Assembly: GCA_016291915.1 (NCBI GenBank)
Contig: JAEEZP010000200.1
Coordinates: 1 to 10,374, forward strand
Reading direction: 5' to 3'
From: Prevotella sp.
GTDB taxonomy: Bacteria > Bacteroidota > Bacteroidia > Bacteroidales > Bacteroidaceae
DNA: 10,374 bases
Shown here: piece by piece, positions 1 to 7,635 of the stretch
How positions within the stretch are numbered: the first letter of the stretch is position 1
Layout: each line of letters begins with the position of its first letter
Notes under the pieces: model-generated
Told to the model about the DNA's origin: nothing
Database searches by the model: none
What the model saw: only the letters and a program-made list of their open reading frames with translations
Made by a program: the position numbers and the translations under genes

Positions 1-45
1 ACTTGTCTGTCGCTTGTCAACCCCGTTCAGAGGCGAAAGCGGATG

Positions 46-76
46 CAAAGGTACAACTATTTTCCGAACCGCCAAA
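46..76 (-). promoter_or_regulatory. Leftward Bacteroidetes-type promoter for a transcript beyond the left edge
   Basis: Read on the minus strand, TACCTTTG (53 to 46) fits the Bacteroidetes -7 consensus TAnnTTTG. TTTG (76 to 73) lies 19 bp upstream as the -33 element. An A/T-rich stretch follows further upstream (81-130). Transcription would begin near 42 and leave the window to the left. The leader from 42 to 1 has no ATG-started reading frame of note. Its GC-rich, structured look resembles the leaders of stable-RNA operons in this group, but that is a guess, because the transcribed gene lies outside the window. Confidence 0.6.
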
Positions 77-183
77 ACTTTTAAGGGAAAAATTTAGCAT
101 TAAAACGAAAATTCTTCCAAAATTGATTTATGTCAAACAAAAACAACGGGAAGACAGGGCGTATACCTTATTATATATAATAG

Positions 184-246
184 TTTAGAGTCTAGAGTTT
201 AGGGGTTAGAGTGTAGAGTGTAGAGTGTAGAATGTAGAATGTAGGG
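184..246. repeat. Nine-unit 7-bp tandem repeat, consensus TGTAGAG
   Basis: Nine heptamers follow each other without a gap: TTTAGAG, TCTAGAG, TTTAGGG, GTTAGAG, TGTAGAG, TGTAGAG, TGTAGAA, TGTAGAA, TGTAGGG. The core TAG in positions 3-5 of each unit never changes; variation falls in the first two and last two bases. The array is noncoding and sits between a leftward promoter and the susC leader. Similar TAGAG heptamer tracts occur between genes in Bacteroides and Prevotella, to my recollection. Their function is not known to me. Confidence 0.85.
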
Positions 247-275
247 TTGGAAATGGAAAATGGAGTAAACTAACG

Positions 276-291
276 ACTCGTCTACTTGTCT
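276..291. repeat. Short degenerate direct repeat ACTCGTCT ACTTGTCT
   Basis: Two adjacent octamers differ at one base. The second copy, ACTTGTCT, is identical to the first eight bases of the window (1-8). Because it is so short, the match to 1-8 may be chance, although such ACTTGTC tracts often accompany TAGAG heptamers in Bacteroidales spacers. Confidence 0.4.
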
Positions 292-410
292 TGTCTTATT
301 ATATGACATACTAAGGAAATTAACCGGAGAAGACTAGTACAGACACTGGAGATACTTAGTATTTGTACTATGAAAAGCAGATATCAATCATTCAACACAG
401 TAAAAAAATG

Positions 411-466
411 TTTTTATTTATTACTCATTATTTGTTATTCAAATAAAAATGAGTCAAATAAAAAAG
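411..466. repeat. Imperfect A/T-rich inverted repeat upstream of susC
   Basis: The left arm (411-434) and right arm (440-466) are near complements around a 5-base centre, TTATT. The best-paired blocks are ATTTG/CAAAT next to the loop, CTCATT/AATGAG in the middle, and TTTTTATTT/AAATAAAAA at the base, with small bulges between them. In RNA this could be a weak hairpin. In DNA it could be a dyad for a regulator. It lies about 170 bp upstream of the susC -33 element, which is far for a simple operator. Confidence 0.5.
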
Positions 467-631
467 TAATAAAAATACTGAATATATTGAGAATTATAAT
501 ACACTGTATTTCAAAGTATTAGTTATTTCGTTCCAACCAATAAACAAATAAAAAAGTCAATAATCGTGTTGTTTTAGTTATTTGTTACTGTTTCATAATT
601 TGGGTTTTCTTTGTTTTTTCTTTCGGAAAAA

Positions 632-663
632 TTTGGATTATTTTCGAAAACTATATATATTTG
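632..663 (+). promoter_or_regulatory. susCD promoter
   Basis: TTTG at 632-635 and TATATTTG at 656-663 match the Bacteroidetes -33 and -7 elements with a 20-bp spacer. Transcription would start near 667, leaving a leader of about 58 bases before the susC ATG. The leader is A-rich just before the start codon and has no strong Shine-Dalgarno sequence, as is common in this phylum. Confidence 0.7.
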
Positions 664-724
664 CAAAAATTTTCTGATAATATCTTACATTTACCATTAT
701 AACTATTAACAAATCTAAAAAATC

Positions 725-3700
725 ATGAGCATGAAAAAATTATTCAAGCAATTGAGTTTTAGCTTGAAGAAAACTACTCTGTTTTTTTGCATGTCTGTTT
801 TCGTTGGTATTCCAGCAATGGCAAATGCCAATAACAGTGTAACAGAGAATCAGAGTGTTCAGCAAGCGCGCTCTATCAAGGGACATGTCGTTGATGAGAA
901 CGGAGAGCCTATGATTGGTGTTACTGTTATCATTAAAGGTGTGAACGGTGGTGCTATCACCGACCTTGATGGTAACTTCACTATTAACGTACCAGCAGGC
1001 AAAAACGCCCTGGAGTTAAGTTACACCGGTTACAAATCTCAGTCGGTCAACATCTCTGGTAAAAACAACGTAACTGTTAAGATGGAACCCGACATGATGG
1101 GCCTTGATGACGTGGTGGTCATCGGTTACGGTACAATGAAGAAACGTGACCTGACCGGTAGTGTATCATCCGTCAAGAGTGAGGAGATCGTGAAGACACC
1201 TACTGTGAACGTCATGGAAGCAATCCAGGGTCAGGTAGCCGGTTTCGACATCACCCGTACGATGGGTGAGTTGGGCGACCACACAACCCTGACCATTCGT
1301 GGTAACCGTTCTATCTACGGACAGAACGATCCGCTGTTTATCATTGACGGAATGGAAGGATCATTTGATGCTGTCAACCCAAATGACATCGAATCGGTAG
1401 AGGTTTTGAAAGATGCCTCTTCAACAGCAATCTACGGTTCTGCAGGTGCTAACGGTGTTGTGTTAATCACCACCAAGAACCCGCAGAAGGGAAGATTCCA
1501 GGTAAACCTTGATGCATATTATGGTGTGAACAAAGCCACATCATTCCCAAAACTGAATACTGGCGATGATTACATCAATTTCCGCCGTGAGGCAGCAAAG
1601 ACTGCTGGAATTTGGAGCAGTCCTGCTGATGATGAGAAAATCTGGCCAGCTTACATGTGGCCACTCATCCAGAACAACCAGTGGGTAGATTGGTTTGACC
1701 TTGCAACACAGACTGGTACCACCCAGAACTACAATGTGTCAACAAACTACTCAAATGACAAGGTAAGCTCTTATTTCTCATTGGGTTATAATAACACAGA
1801 GGGTATCACTCGTGACGAGCAGATGAAACGTTACTCTGCACGTGCCAAGATTGACTTCACTCCTAACCGCTACGTTAATTACGGTTTGAATCTCTATGCA
1901 CTGTATCAAGATTACGACCACATGAACGGTCGTCTGTGGAATCGTGTTATCTGTACTCCTCCATTAGGAACACCGTATGATGAGGACGGCAACATGGTGC
2001 TTTTCCCTGTAGGTGGCAACACGTCAGATATCAACCCATTACTTGACCTTAACAAGGGTGAATATGTAAGTAACACGAAGACACTCACTGTGATGCCTCA
2101 GGCATACTTTGAGGTGAAACCATTCACCGGTCTTTCTTTGAAGACGATACTCGGTGGAACATTCAGCAACTCAGATAAGGGAGTATTTGCAGGTAAAGAT
2201 TCTTTCGTAGGTCGTGAGTCAAAGACTGAAGGTTCTAAGAGTAATACCTTTACCTACAACTACCAGTGGCAGAATATCCTGACATATAGCTTCAAGCTCG
2301 GTGACATTCATGATTTTGTTATTACCGGCATTACAGACTGGCAGAAGAACCGTCGTCAGTTCGGAGAGGGGAAAGTGAACGGCTTTGATGAGAGCAGTTA
2401 TTCCTTCCATAACCTTGGTGCAGGCACAGGAGTACCTGTTTTAAGCTCCAGCTACGTGCAGAGTCAGACGATGAGTTATGCAGCCCGTTTGAACTATAAT
2501 CTGTTGGGACGCTACCTCTTCACCTTGAGCGGACGATGGGATGGTTCATCTATGTTGGCAGAAGGAAAGAAATGGGATTTCTTCCCGGCAGCAGCCTTCG
2601 CATGGCGTATCAGCGACGAGGCATTCATGGAAAGCACCAAAGACTGGTTGTCTAACCTGAAACTCCGTCTGAGCTATGGTGTTACCGGTAATGCAGGTGC
2701 TGCAGAGTATGCGACACTCGACTACTCACGTACAGGTAATATCGGATTCCAGGATGTCAGTCAGCCTTACAGCGGATACTCACAGTATATCGCTAACCTC
2801 GACTTAGGATGGGAAAAGTCAACGATGATTGACGTAGGTCTTGACGTGGGTCTTTTCAACGGTCGTGTAGAGATTGTAGCTGACTGGTATAAGACCAAGA
2901 CCAAGGACCTGCTCTTCGAGCGCAGTCTGCCTTATGCTACCGGTGGTTATGGCAGCAACACATTTAAGATCTGGAGTAATATCGGCAAGACTGAGAATAC
3001 CGGTTTTGAGTTAGCTATCAACAGCCGTAACATCGTAACCAAGGACTTCACCTGGACTACAGCCTTTACCTTCGCCACCAACAAGGAGAAGATCGTGAAG
3101 ACCACCAGTGAGACACCGTTGCAGTTCGGCGACTACTATCTCGTAATTGGTGAGCCCGTACATACTTATTATATGTATAAGTATGACGGTATCTGGGGAA
3201 CAGCACAGACAGAAGAAGCAGCCAAGTACGGTGCAAAACCTGGACAAATCCGTGTTGTTGACAAACCAGATGAAAACGGAGAAGTTGACGGAAAGATCAA
3301 TGCCAGTGACTATTTCGTAATCGGACATACAGATCCCGACTGGACCGCAGGTATGACCAATACCTTCTCTTTCAAGAATTTTGATTTCAGCTTCCAGCTG
3401 ATTGCCCGTTGGGGACAGATCTTCCGTAACGGACTTACCGGATGGTATCGTCTCGACGGTCTGACACCACAGCCTTCTGTTTGCGACTATTGGACACCAG
3501 AGAATCAGAATGCACGTTATCCGAGACCTGACTATAATGGCAGCCAAGACACCTATCAGGGCAACGGAACCTCATCACTCAACTATTTCGACGGTTCTTA
3601 CCTGAAGGTGAAGAATATTACATTAGGATACACTCTGCCTAAGAGCGTGATAAGACCTGCACACATACAAAATGCACGCATCTATGCAACAATCAGCAAT

Positions 3701-3817
3701 CCGTTCATCTTTGCTAAGGACAGCTATCTGAAAGACTACGACCTGGAGAAGGGTGGTGACGACGACAATGCTCCACTGACCAAGCAGTTCGTAATTGGTG
3801 TAAACGTAACATTCTAA
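725..3817 (+). CDS. SusC/RagA-family TonB-dependent outer-membrane transporter
   Basis: This protein is the 22-stranded outer-membrane channel of a SusCD nutrient importer, driven by TonB-ExbBD. At 1030 aa it has the usual length. Residues 1-34 form a signal peptide with a short hydrophobic run and AMA before the cut. Residues 51-122 are a carboxypeptidase-regulatory-like beta domain (IKGHVVDENGEPMIGVTV onward). A TonB-box-like segment, DDVVVIGYGT, lies at 128-137. The plug follows to about 252, with the family motifs PLFIIDGMEG, DIESVEVLKDASSTAIYGS and GANGVVLITT. The rest is barrel, with the late SusC segment around 846-873 (DENGEVDG, then IGHTDPDW). It ends in VNVTF, an aromatic BAM signal. 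There is no N-terminal STN/secretin domain, so direct signalling to an anti-sigma factor is unlikely. Start choice: ATG at 725 or at 731 (MKKLF) are equally possible. It is the first gene of the pair with the SusD gene. The substrate cannot be told from sequence alone. Confidence 0.96.
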   Translation: MSMKKLFKQLSFSLKKTTLFFCMSVFVGIPAMANANNSVTENQSVQQARSIKGHVVDENGEPMIGVTVIIKGVNGGAITDLDGNFTINVPAGKNALELSYTGYKSQSVNISGKNNVTVKMEPDMMGLDDVVVIGYGTMKKRDLTGSVSSVKSEEIVKTPTVNVMEAIQGQVAGFDITRTMGELGDHTTLTIRGNRSIYGQNDPLFIIDGMEGSFDAVNPNDIESVEVLKDASSTAIYGSAGANGVVLITTKNPQKGRFQVNLDAYYGVNKATSFPKLNTGDDYINFRREAAKTAGIWSSPADDEKIWPAYMWPLIQNNQWVDWFDLATQTGTTQNYNVSTNYSNDKVSSYFSLGYNNTEGITRDEQMKRYSARAKIDFTPNRYVNYGLNLYALYQDYDHMNGRLWNRVICTPPLGTPYDEDGNMVLFPVGGNTSDINPLLDLNKGEYVSNTKTLTVMPQAYFEVKPFTGLSLKTILGGTFSNSDKGVFAGKDSFVGRESKTEGSKSNTFTYNYQWQNILTYSFKLGDIHDFVITGITDWQKNRRQFGEGKVNGFDESSYSFHNLGAGTGVPVLSSSYVQSQTMSYAARLNYNLLGRYLFTLSGRWDGSSMLAEGKKWDFFPAAAFAWRISDEAFMESTKDWLSNLKLRLSYGVTGNAGAAEYATLDYSRTGNIGFQDVSQPYSGYSQYIANLDLGWEKSTMIDVGLDVGLFNGRVEIVADWYKTKTKDLLFERSLPYATGGYGSNTFKIWSNIGKTENTGFELAINSRNIVTKDFTWTTAFTFATNKEKIVKTTSETPLQFGDYYLVIGEPVHTYYMYKYDGIWGTAQTEEAAKYGAKPGQIRVVDKPDENGEVDGKINASDYFVIGHTDPDWTAGMTNTFSFKNFDFSFQLIARWGQIFRNGLTGWYRLDGLTPQPSVCDYWTPENQNARYPRPDYNGSQDTYQGNGTSSLNYFDGSYLKVKNITLGYTLPKSVIRPAHIQNARIYATISNPFIFAKDSYLKDYDLEKGGDDDNAPLTKQFVIGVNVTF

Positions 3818-3838
3818 CATCATAACAAGACAAACAAT

Positions 3839-5653
3839 ATGAAAAAGATATATTTATATATGGCCATCGCAGCATGCACCGTTGTTGGAACAATGAGCAG
3901 CTGCAGTCTTGAAGAAGAGAATCCCTCTGCCATCTCCACCTCACAGGAGTGGACTACAGCAGCCGGATATGAGAAGCTTGTCAACGGATGCTACTTCGAC
4001 TTGGTACGTATCATCTACGGACAGGCTGAGGACACCTATATCATCTCTTCCGAAGCCGGTACTGATATCTGGCAAGATGTCAATGGCGGCAATAAAGGAA
4101 ACTGGAGTAAAGCACTTATCTATTCCAACGACTTCGGAGCAAGCACCTCTATGTTCCACGAGGCATACAGTGGATTCTATGGAACACTGAGCCAGTGTAA
4201 TGCGGCTATTTCCTATGCAGACAAAGTACAGGGACTGAGTGAGGCAGAAAAGAATGCGCTTGCTGCCGAGGCTCACTTCCTTCGCGCACATGTACTCTAT
4301 AATATTGTAGAATACTGGGGTGGTAAGTATCTGCCATTGGAACCGACAAGTTCTCCCGTGACTAAGTTGTCTATGAGCACCGTGAATGAGTTCTATGATG
4401 CTATCATGGCCGACCTCGACTTCGCCAAGCAACATCTGCCTGTATCACAAGCCGTTTACGGTCATGTGACACGCGCCGCTGCTTATCACCTCGATGCAAA
4501 GGCTGCCCTCACCTACTCTACCTATACCGATGGTTTAGGTAACTGTGAGGCTATCGACAATGCCAAGAAGGACGAACTGCTGCAGAGAGCAAAGCAGTCA
4601 GCTGACTATCTGATCAGCAATGCATCTTCACTTGGTGTACGCCTTTACAACAACATCGAAGAAGTATTCGATGAGAAAAATAACAAGACCAATGCCGAGG
4701 CACTCTTCGTGATCACCCACAGTAGCATCCAGGCATTGAATCCACGTGGTAACTACTATAACCGCTCATGGAAGCACTGGGATAGCTATAACAATGCCAA
4801 CGATGGTATTGGAATGTCAGGAATGACTCCAACCTACGATCCTGTTAAGACAGTTAACGGTGACAACTATCGTCTGGCCAAAGGTAACTGTTATATGACA
4901 CCTTCCAAGTACATGTTCGATCTCTATGGTGAAAAAGACGGTCGTTACAAAGCATTCTTCATCGACACATGGTATATCAACAAACCTAACGATGGAAATG
5001 TTTATAAATGGACATCAACGGATGCCCATCGATTCGGTCTAAGTGAAAGTCGTGTAGGCAATGCTGCCTATAACATCAACAAAGGTGACACAGCTATTTA
5101 CATTGCTCGCGGAAAGAATTTGACACAAGCACAGCGCGAAGCTCTCCGTTATGGCTCTTACAACTTAGAGGATAACTTCAAAGATCCTGCTAATCCAGGT
5201 AAGTGTTTCCCCACTCTGCGTAAGAACCTCTGCACCAACCTTTTCTGCGGAACCAATGCGTCTAAGCCGTACTCTTCAGCCGACTGTATCATCTACCGTC
5301 TGGCAGAGACTTATTTGCTCTCTGCTGAGATTGCCTGGAGAATGGGTGACAATGCTACTGCCGCACAACGTATCAACACGATCCGTAACCGTGCTTGTAT
5401 CGGTCATGACGGTAGCATGAATGTTACAGCTAATGATATCAACGCTAATTTCCTGCTTGATGAGTATGCTCGTGAATTGATTGGTGAGTGGCAGCGCTGG
5501 CAGACACTGAAGCGTTTCCGTCTGTTACTGGAGCGTCTGCAGTTAAACCCACAGATCGTACAGAGAGATCAGCATCTTTATCTCCGTCCGATCATGCAGC
5601 AGGAACTCAATGTCATCGAGAATCCTGAGGAGTATCAGAACCCGGGCTATTAA
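3839..5653 (+). CDS. SusD/RagB-family nutrient-binding outer-membrane lipoprotein
   Basis: This is the surface lipoprotein that caps the SusC channel and captures the substrate. The 604-aa product starts with a lipoprotein signal (MKKIYLYMAIAACTVVGTMS) and a lipidated Cys22. The following SLEEE is acidic, like the Bacteroidetes signal for export to the cell surface. The N-terminal TPR-like helical part is visible at about 140-200 (EAHFLRAHVLYNIVEYWGG). The C-terminal SusD/RagB domain carries the family's YARELIGEWQRWQTLKRFR (about 542-560) and finishes with LRPIMQQELNVIENPEE and QNPGY, the classic SusD ending. It begins 21 bp after the susC stop, so the two are one transcript and presumably one complex. 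No GH, PL or sulfatase gene is nearby in the window, so the ligand is unknown. Confidence 0.96.
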   Translation: MKKIYLYMAIAACTVVGTMSSCSLEEENPSAISTSQEWTTAAGYEKLVNGCYFDLVRIIYGQAEDTYIISSEAGTDIWQDVNGGNKGNWSKALIYSNDFGASTSMFHEAYSGFYGTLSQCNAAISYADKVQGLSEAEKNALAAEAHFLRAHVLYNIVEYWGGKYLPLEPTSSPVTKLSMSTVNEFYDAIMADLDFAKQHLPVSQAVYGHVTRAAAYHLDAKAALTYSTYTDGLGNCEAIDNAKKDELLQRAKQSADYLISNASSLGVRLYNNIEEVFDEKNNKTNAEALFVITHSSIQALNPRGNYYNRSWKHWDSYNNANDGIGMSGMTPTYDPVKTVNGDNYRLAKGNCYMTPSKYMFDLYGEKDGRYKAFFIDTWYINKPNDGNVYKWTSTDAHRFGLSESRVGNAAYNINKGDTAIYIARGKNLTQAQREALRYGSYNLEDNFKDPANPGKCFPTLRKNLCTNLFCGTNASKPYSSADCIIYRLAETYLLSAEIAWRMGDNATAAQRINTIRNRACIGHDGSMNVTANDINANFLLDEYARELIGEWQRWQTLKRFRLLLERLQLNPQIVQRDQHLYLRPIMQQELNVIENPEEYQNPGY

Positions 5654-5684
5654 TTACAATAGACTATTTTGTTACTATAAATGG

Positions 5685-5712
5685 AATGGGGTCGCATTAG
5701 TGCGACCCCATT
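5685..5712. terminator. Perfect hairpin between convergent operons
   Basis: AATGGGGTCGCA (5685-5696) and TGCGACCCCATT (5701-5712) pair over 12 bp around a TTAG loop. The hairpin lies 31 bp after the susD stop and 21 bp before the cyclophilin stop, which comes from the other strand. It is therefore placed to end both operons. Neither side carries a long T run, so it may act as a stem-only or processing-type terminator. Confidence 0.75.
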
Positions 5713-5733
5713 ATCATTCATGAAAAACTATCA

Positions 5734-6423
5734 TTACAGATCTTTGATAACTGTTGCCTTAATGATTTTGATATCAGTTAGCGGACGGTTATTATCATCC
5801 CCCGGCATACGCTGTATCTTCTCTACCACGTCCATTCCTTCAAGCACTTCACCAAACACAGAATACTGGGTGTCCAGATGGGGCGTACCACCTATTTTAT
5901 AATAAGCCTCCCTGATCTCTTGTGGAAAGGAGAAAAGTGTCTTGGTTGCTCTTGAAACCCGTTCCTCCATATCGTCGAGCCCATTACTGTTAAAACGTCT
6001 TCCCCAAACGATATAAAACTGTCCCATGGAAGAAGCACGTTCCGGGTTTACATCATCCCCTTCTCGCGCAGCAGCCACAGATCCCCGTTTATGAAAGATC
6101 TGTGGGAAACGGATTTCTGCTGGTATGGTATAGTTCTCATAAGGAGCCTCACCTAACAATTCCCCTGGCTTGGCATGACGGGTGGTACTGTCACCAGTCT
6201 GAATCATGAAATTCTCAATTACACGATGAAAGAGCACACCGTCATAGAACCCCTCTTTCACCAATTTCAGGAAATTATCCCGGTGTTTCGGCGTTTCATT
6301 ATACAATGCTATACGGATCTTCCCACTATCTGTTTCCAGCAACACCTCTGCACAGGTTGATAAATCCTGAGCAGAAGCATGAATAGCAAAGAACAAAGCA
6401 ATGACTATCAGTATTTTTTTCAT
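5734..6423 (-). CDS. Periplasmic cyclophilin-type peptidyl-prolyl isomerase
   Basis: The enzyme speeds cis-trans isomerisation of X-Pro bonds and so assists protein folding. The 229-aa product has a signal peptide (MKKILIVIALFFAIHASA, probable cut before Gln19, no lipobox), which places it in the periplasm. The cyclophilin core is clear: FHRVIENFMIQTGD at 65-78 with catalytic Arg67 and Phe72/Met73/Gln75, then SVAAAREGDD with SSMGQFYIVWG at 115-141, then HLDTQYSVFGEVLEGMDVV at 182-200. His182 stands where human CypA has Trp121, a change common in bacterial forms. Residues about 142-180 form an insert relative to compact cyclophilins. The frame is open upstream to 6522, but that extension runs into the cydB coding sequence. 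The ATG at 6423 gives a proper signal peptide and lies 10 bp after the cydB stop. It is thus the last gene of the cyd transcript. Confidence 0.92.
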   Translation of the reverse strand: MKKILIVIALFFAIHASAQDLSTCAEVLLETDSGKIRIALYNETPKHRDNFLKLVKEGFYDGVLFHRVIENFMIQTGDSTTRHAKPGELLGEAPYENYTIPAEIRFPQIFHKRGSVAAAREGDDVNPERASSMGQFYIVWGRRFNSNGLDDMEERVSRATKTLFSFPQEIREAYYKIGGTPHLDTQYSVFGEVLEGMDVVEKIQRMPGDDNNRPLTDIKIIKATVIKDL

Positions 6424-6433
6424 TTTATTCTGT

Positions 6434-7576
6434 TTAATAAGCCTCACCTTTTTTAATCTCATCACTGGTAAGTTTCTTCTTATCCATACTGTACCAAGCA
6501 TAAACGATATAGGCCAGTACAAACGGGATGAAGATACTCACTATCGCCATTGTCTTCAAAGTAAACTCACTGCTGCATGAGTTGACGATCGTAAGAGAAC
6601 TCTGAAGATCTGCGTTTGATGGATAGTAAGCCGTGTTGTTCCATCCTGCTATCAGGAACAACACAAGCGCAACAAGTACTGTTCCTATTCCGGCAGGCCA
6701 TATACCTTTAATATATGTCTTACTCGTTATCGTTCGGTAAATAGCATACAGTAGCAGTACTACGCCTGCAAGGAAGATAATCAACAAAGGCCACATTGTT
6801 AATAAATTATGCAGATATTTATACGGCTCCATAAAGATCACTCCTGTCTCCGGTTGATAAGCATATCCCTCTTTCAGCAAGGTACGCACTAAGAAAGCCA
6901 GGAAGAAAATCAGGAAAGCAATCGTATTACCTACCAGTCGTACACTTCCACGGGAACGGATATCCTCATCATTGACGTTGTTCATCACATAAAGGATACC
7001 GAGAATACGTGCAAGGAAAAGCACGGCAAAACCAAAGATCAGGTTCCAGGGGTCTAACACTGCATCCAATCCGTTAGAAGCATTGGCCCACTTAGAGATG
7101 ATGGGAGCCACCTGATCCGTCAGACTTGCTTTCTCAATAAGGAAGTTACTACCGTTGAAGAATGTTGCCACGGCACAACCAATCAGGAAAGGACCTAATA
7201 CACCATTAAGTACCAGGAACCATCTGAAAGTCTTGGGACCTAAGAAATTACCGATCTTATTCTGAAATTCATAACTAACAGCCTGTAACACGAATGTCAG
7301 CAAGATAAGCATCCATACCCAATAAGCGCCACCGAAGCTTGTGCTGTAGAACAGCGGGAATGAAGCGAAAAAGGCACCGCCGAACGTCACCAGGGTTGTG
7401 AATGTCAGTTCCCATTTCCTGCCTGTGGAGTTCAGGACGAGACGTTTCCCTTCAGGAGTCCTTCCCAGGGAATTGATCTGTGAGTTAGCTCCCTGTACAA
7501 ACATTAAGAAAACCAGTAAGGCACCCAGAAGACTTACCAGGAACCACCAATATTGTTGTAAAAAAGCGTATGTCAT
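6434..7576 (-). CDS. cydB: Cytochrome bd quinol oxidase subunit II
   Basis: CydB is the haem-free partner of CydA in the inner-membrane bd oxidase, which reduces oxygen to water with electrons from quinol. The protein has 380 aa, close to the 379 of E. coli, and many hydrophobic segments (first at about 8-27, last at about 343-365). It shares the N-terminal YWWFLVSLLGALLVF, the GGAFFASFPLFYSTSF block (about 66-81), a YYPS motif in the last third, and the SLTI...LTLK-like penultimate region (here SSEFTLKTMAIVSIFIPFVL). Where E. coli has TDGFDMG, this protein has VQGANSQ (27-33), and the E. coli WD (57-58) is WE (55-56) here. So acidic residues near the proposed proton path differ. The start at 7576 follows the cydA stop by 59 bp, and the cyclophilin follows by 10 bp. 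Confidence 0.95.
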   Translation of the reverse strand: MTYAFLQQYWWFLVSLLGALLVFLMFVQGANSQINSLGRTPEGKRLVLNSTGRKWELTFTTLVTFGGAFFASFPLFYSTSFGGAYWVWMLILLTFVLQAVSYEFQNKIGNFLGPKTFRWFLVLNGVLGPFLIGCAVATFFNGSNFLIEKASLTDQVAPIISKWANASNGLDAVLDPWNLIFGFAVLFLARILGILYVMNNVNDEDIRSRGSVRLVGNTIAFLIFFLAFLVRTLLKEGYAYQPETGVIFMEPYKYLHNLLTMWPLLIIFLAGVVLLLYAIYRTITSKTYIKGIWPAGIGTVLVALVLFLIAGWNNTAYYPSNADLQSSLTIVNSCSSEFTLKTMAIVSIFIPFVLAYIVYAWYSMDKKKLTSDEIKKGEAY

Positions 7577-7635
7577 AATAAACTATTTCTTTAACTATTT
7601 GTTATTGATATCTTATGAATTACTGACGAATAGAG

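Larger units (their letters stand above)
81..631. other. Long A/T-rich intergenic region without a convincing gene
   Basis: About 550 bp separate the leftward promoter from the susC promoter. The stretch holds a 7-bp tandem repeat (184-246), a short ACTCGTCT/ACTTGTCT direct repeat (276-291), an 8-bp inverted repeat ATACTAAG/CTTAGTAT (308-315 and 355-362), and an imperfect inverted repeat (411-466). A 50-codon open frame (370-522) is very A/T-rich and overlaps the inverted repeat, so it is not called. No tRNA or rRNA was seen. The length and structure leave room for a small RNA or regulator site, but nothing here proves one. Confidence 0.6.

Noticed and set aside
3..188. 61-codon rightward open frame
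   Set aside because: It runs through the leftward promoter and the A-rich upstream tract, and the product has no recognisable domain.
184..246. CRISPR array or telomere-like repeat (one unit reads TTTAGGG)
   Set aside because: The units are 7 bp with no spacers, so it is not CRISPR. Only one unit has the telomere-like form, which is chance variation within the array.
370..522. 50-codon rightward open frame with a short hydrophobic stretch near the N-terminus (FYLLLIIC)
   Set aside because: It is very A/T-rich, its composition looks like noncoding spacer, it overlaps the inverted repeat at 411-466, and the nearby promoter match is off by one spacing base. No family is recognised.
3011..3547. 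178-codon leftward open frame opposite susC
   Set aside because: It is antisense to the conserved barrel region of susC, with no promoter and no recognisable domain.
725..5653. Horizontal transfer or mobile element around the susCD pair
   Set aside because: No transposase, integrase, terminal repeat or target duplication was seen, and base usage is like that of the neighbouring cyd genes by eye.
5681..5902. 73-codon rightward open frame over the terminator
   Set aside because: It starts within the hairpin region and then runs antisense to the cyclophilin gene.
6424..6522. Longer start for the cyclophilin inside the end of cydB
   Set aside because: The 33 extra residues are charged and mixed, would hide the signal peptide, and come from the coding sequence of cydB. 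The ATG at 6423 gives a normal secretion signal.
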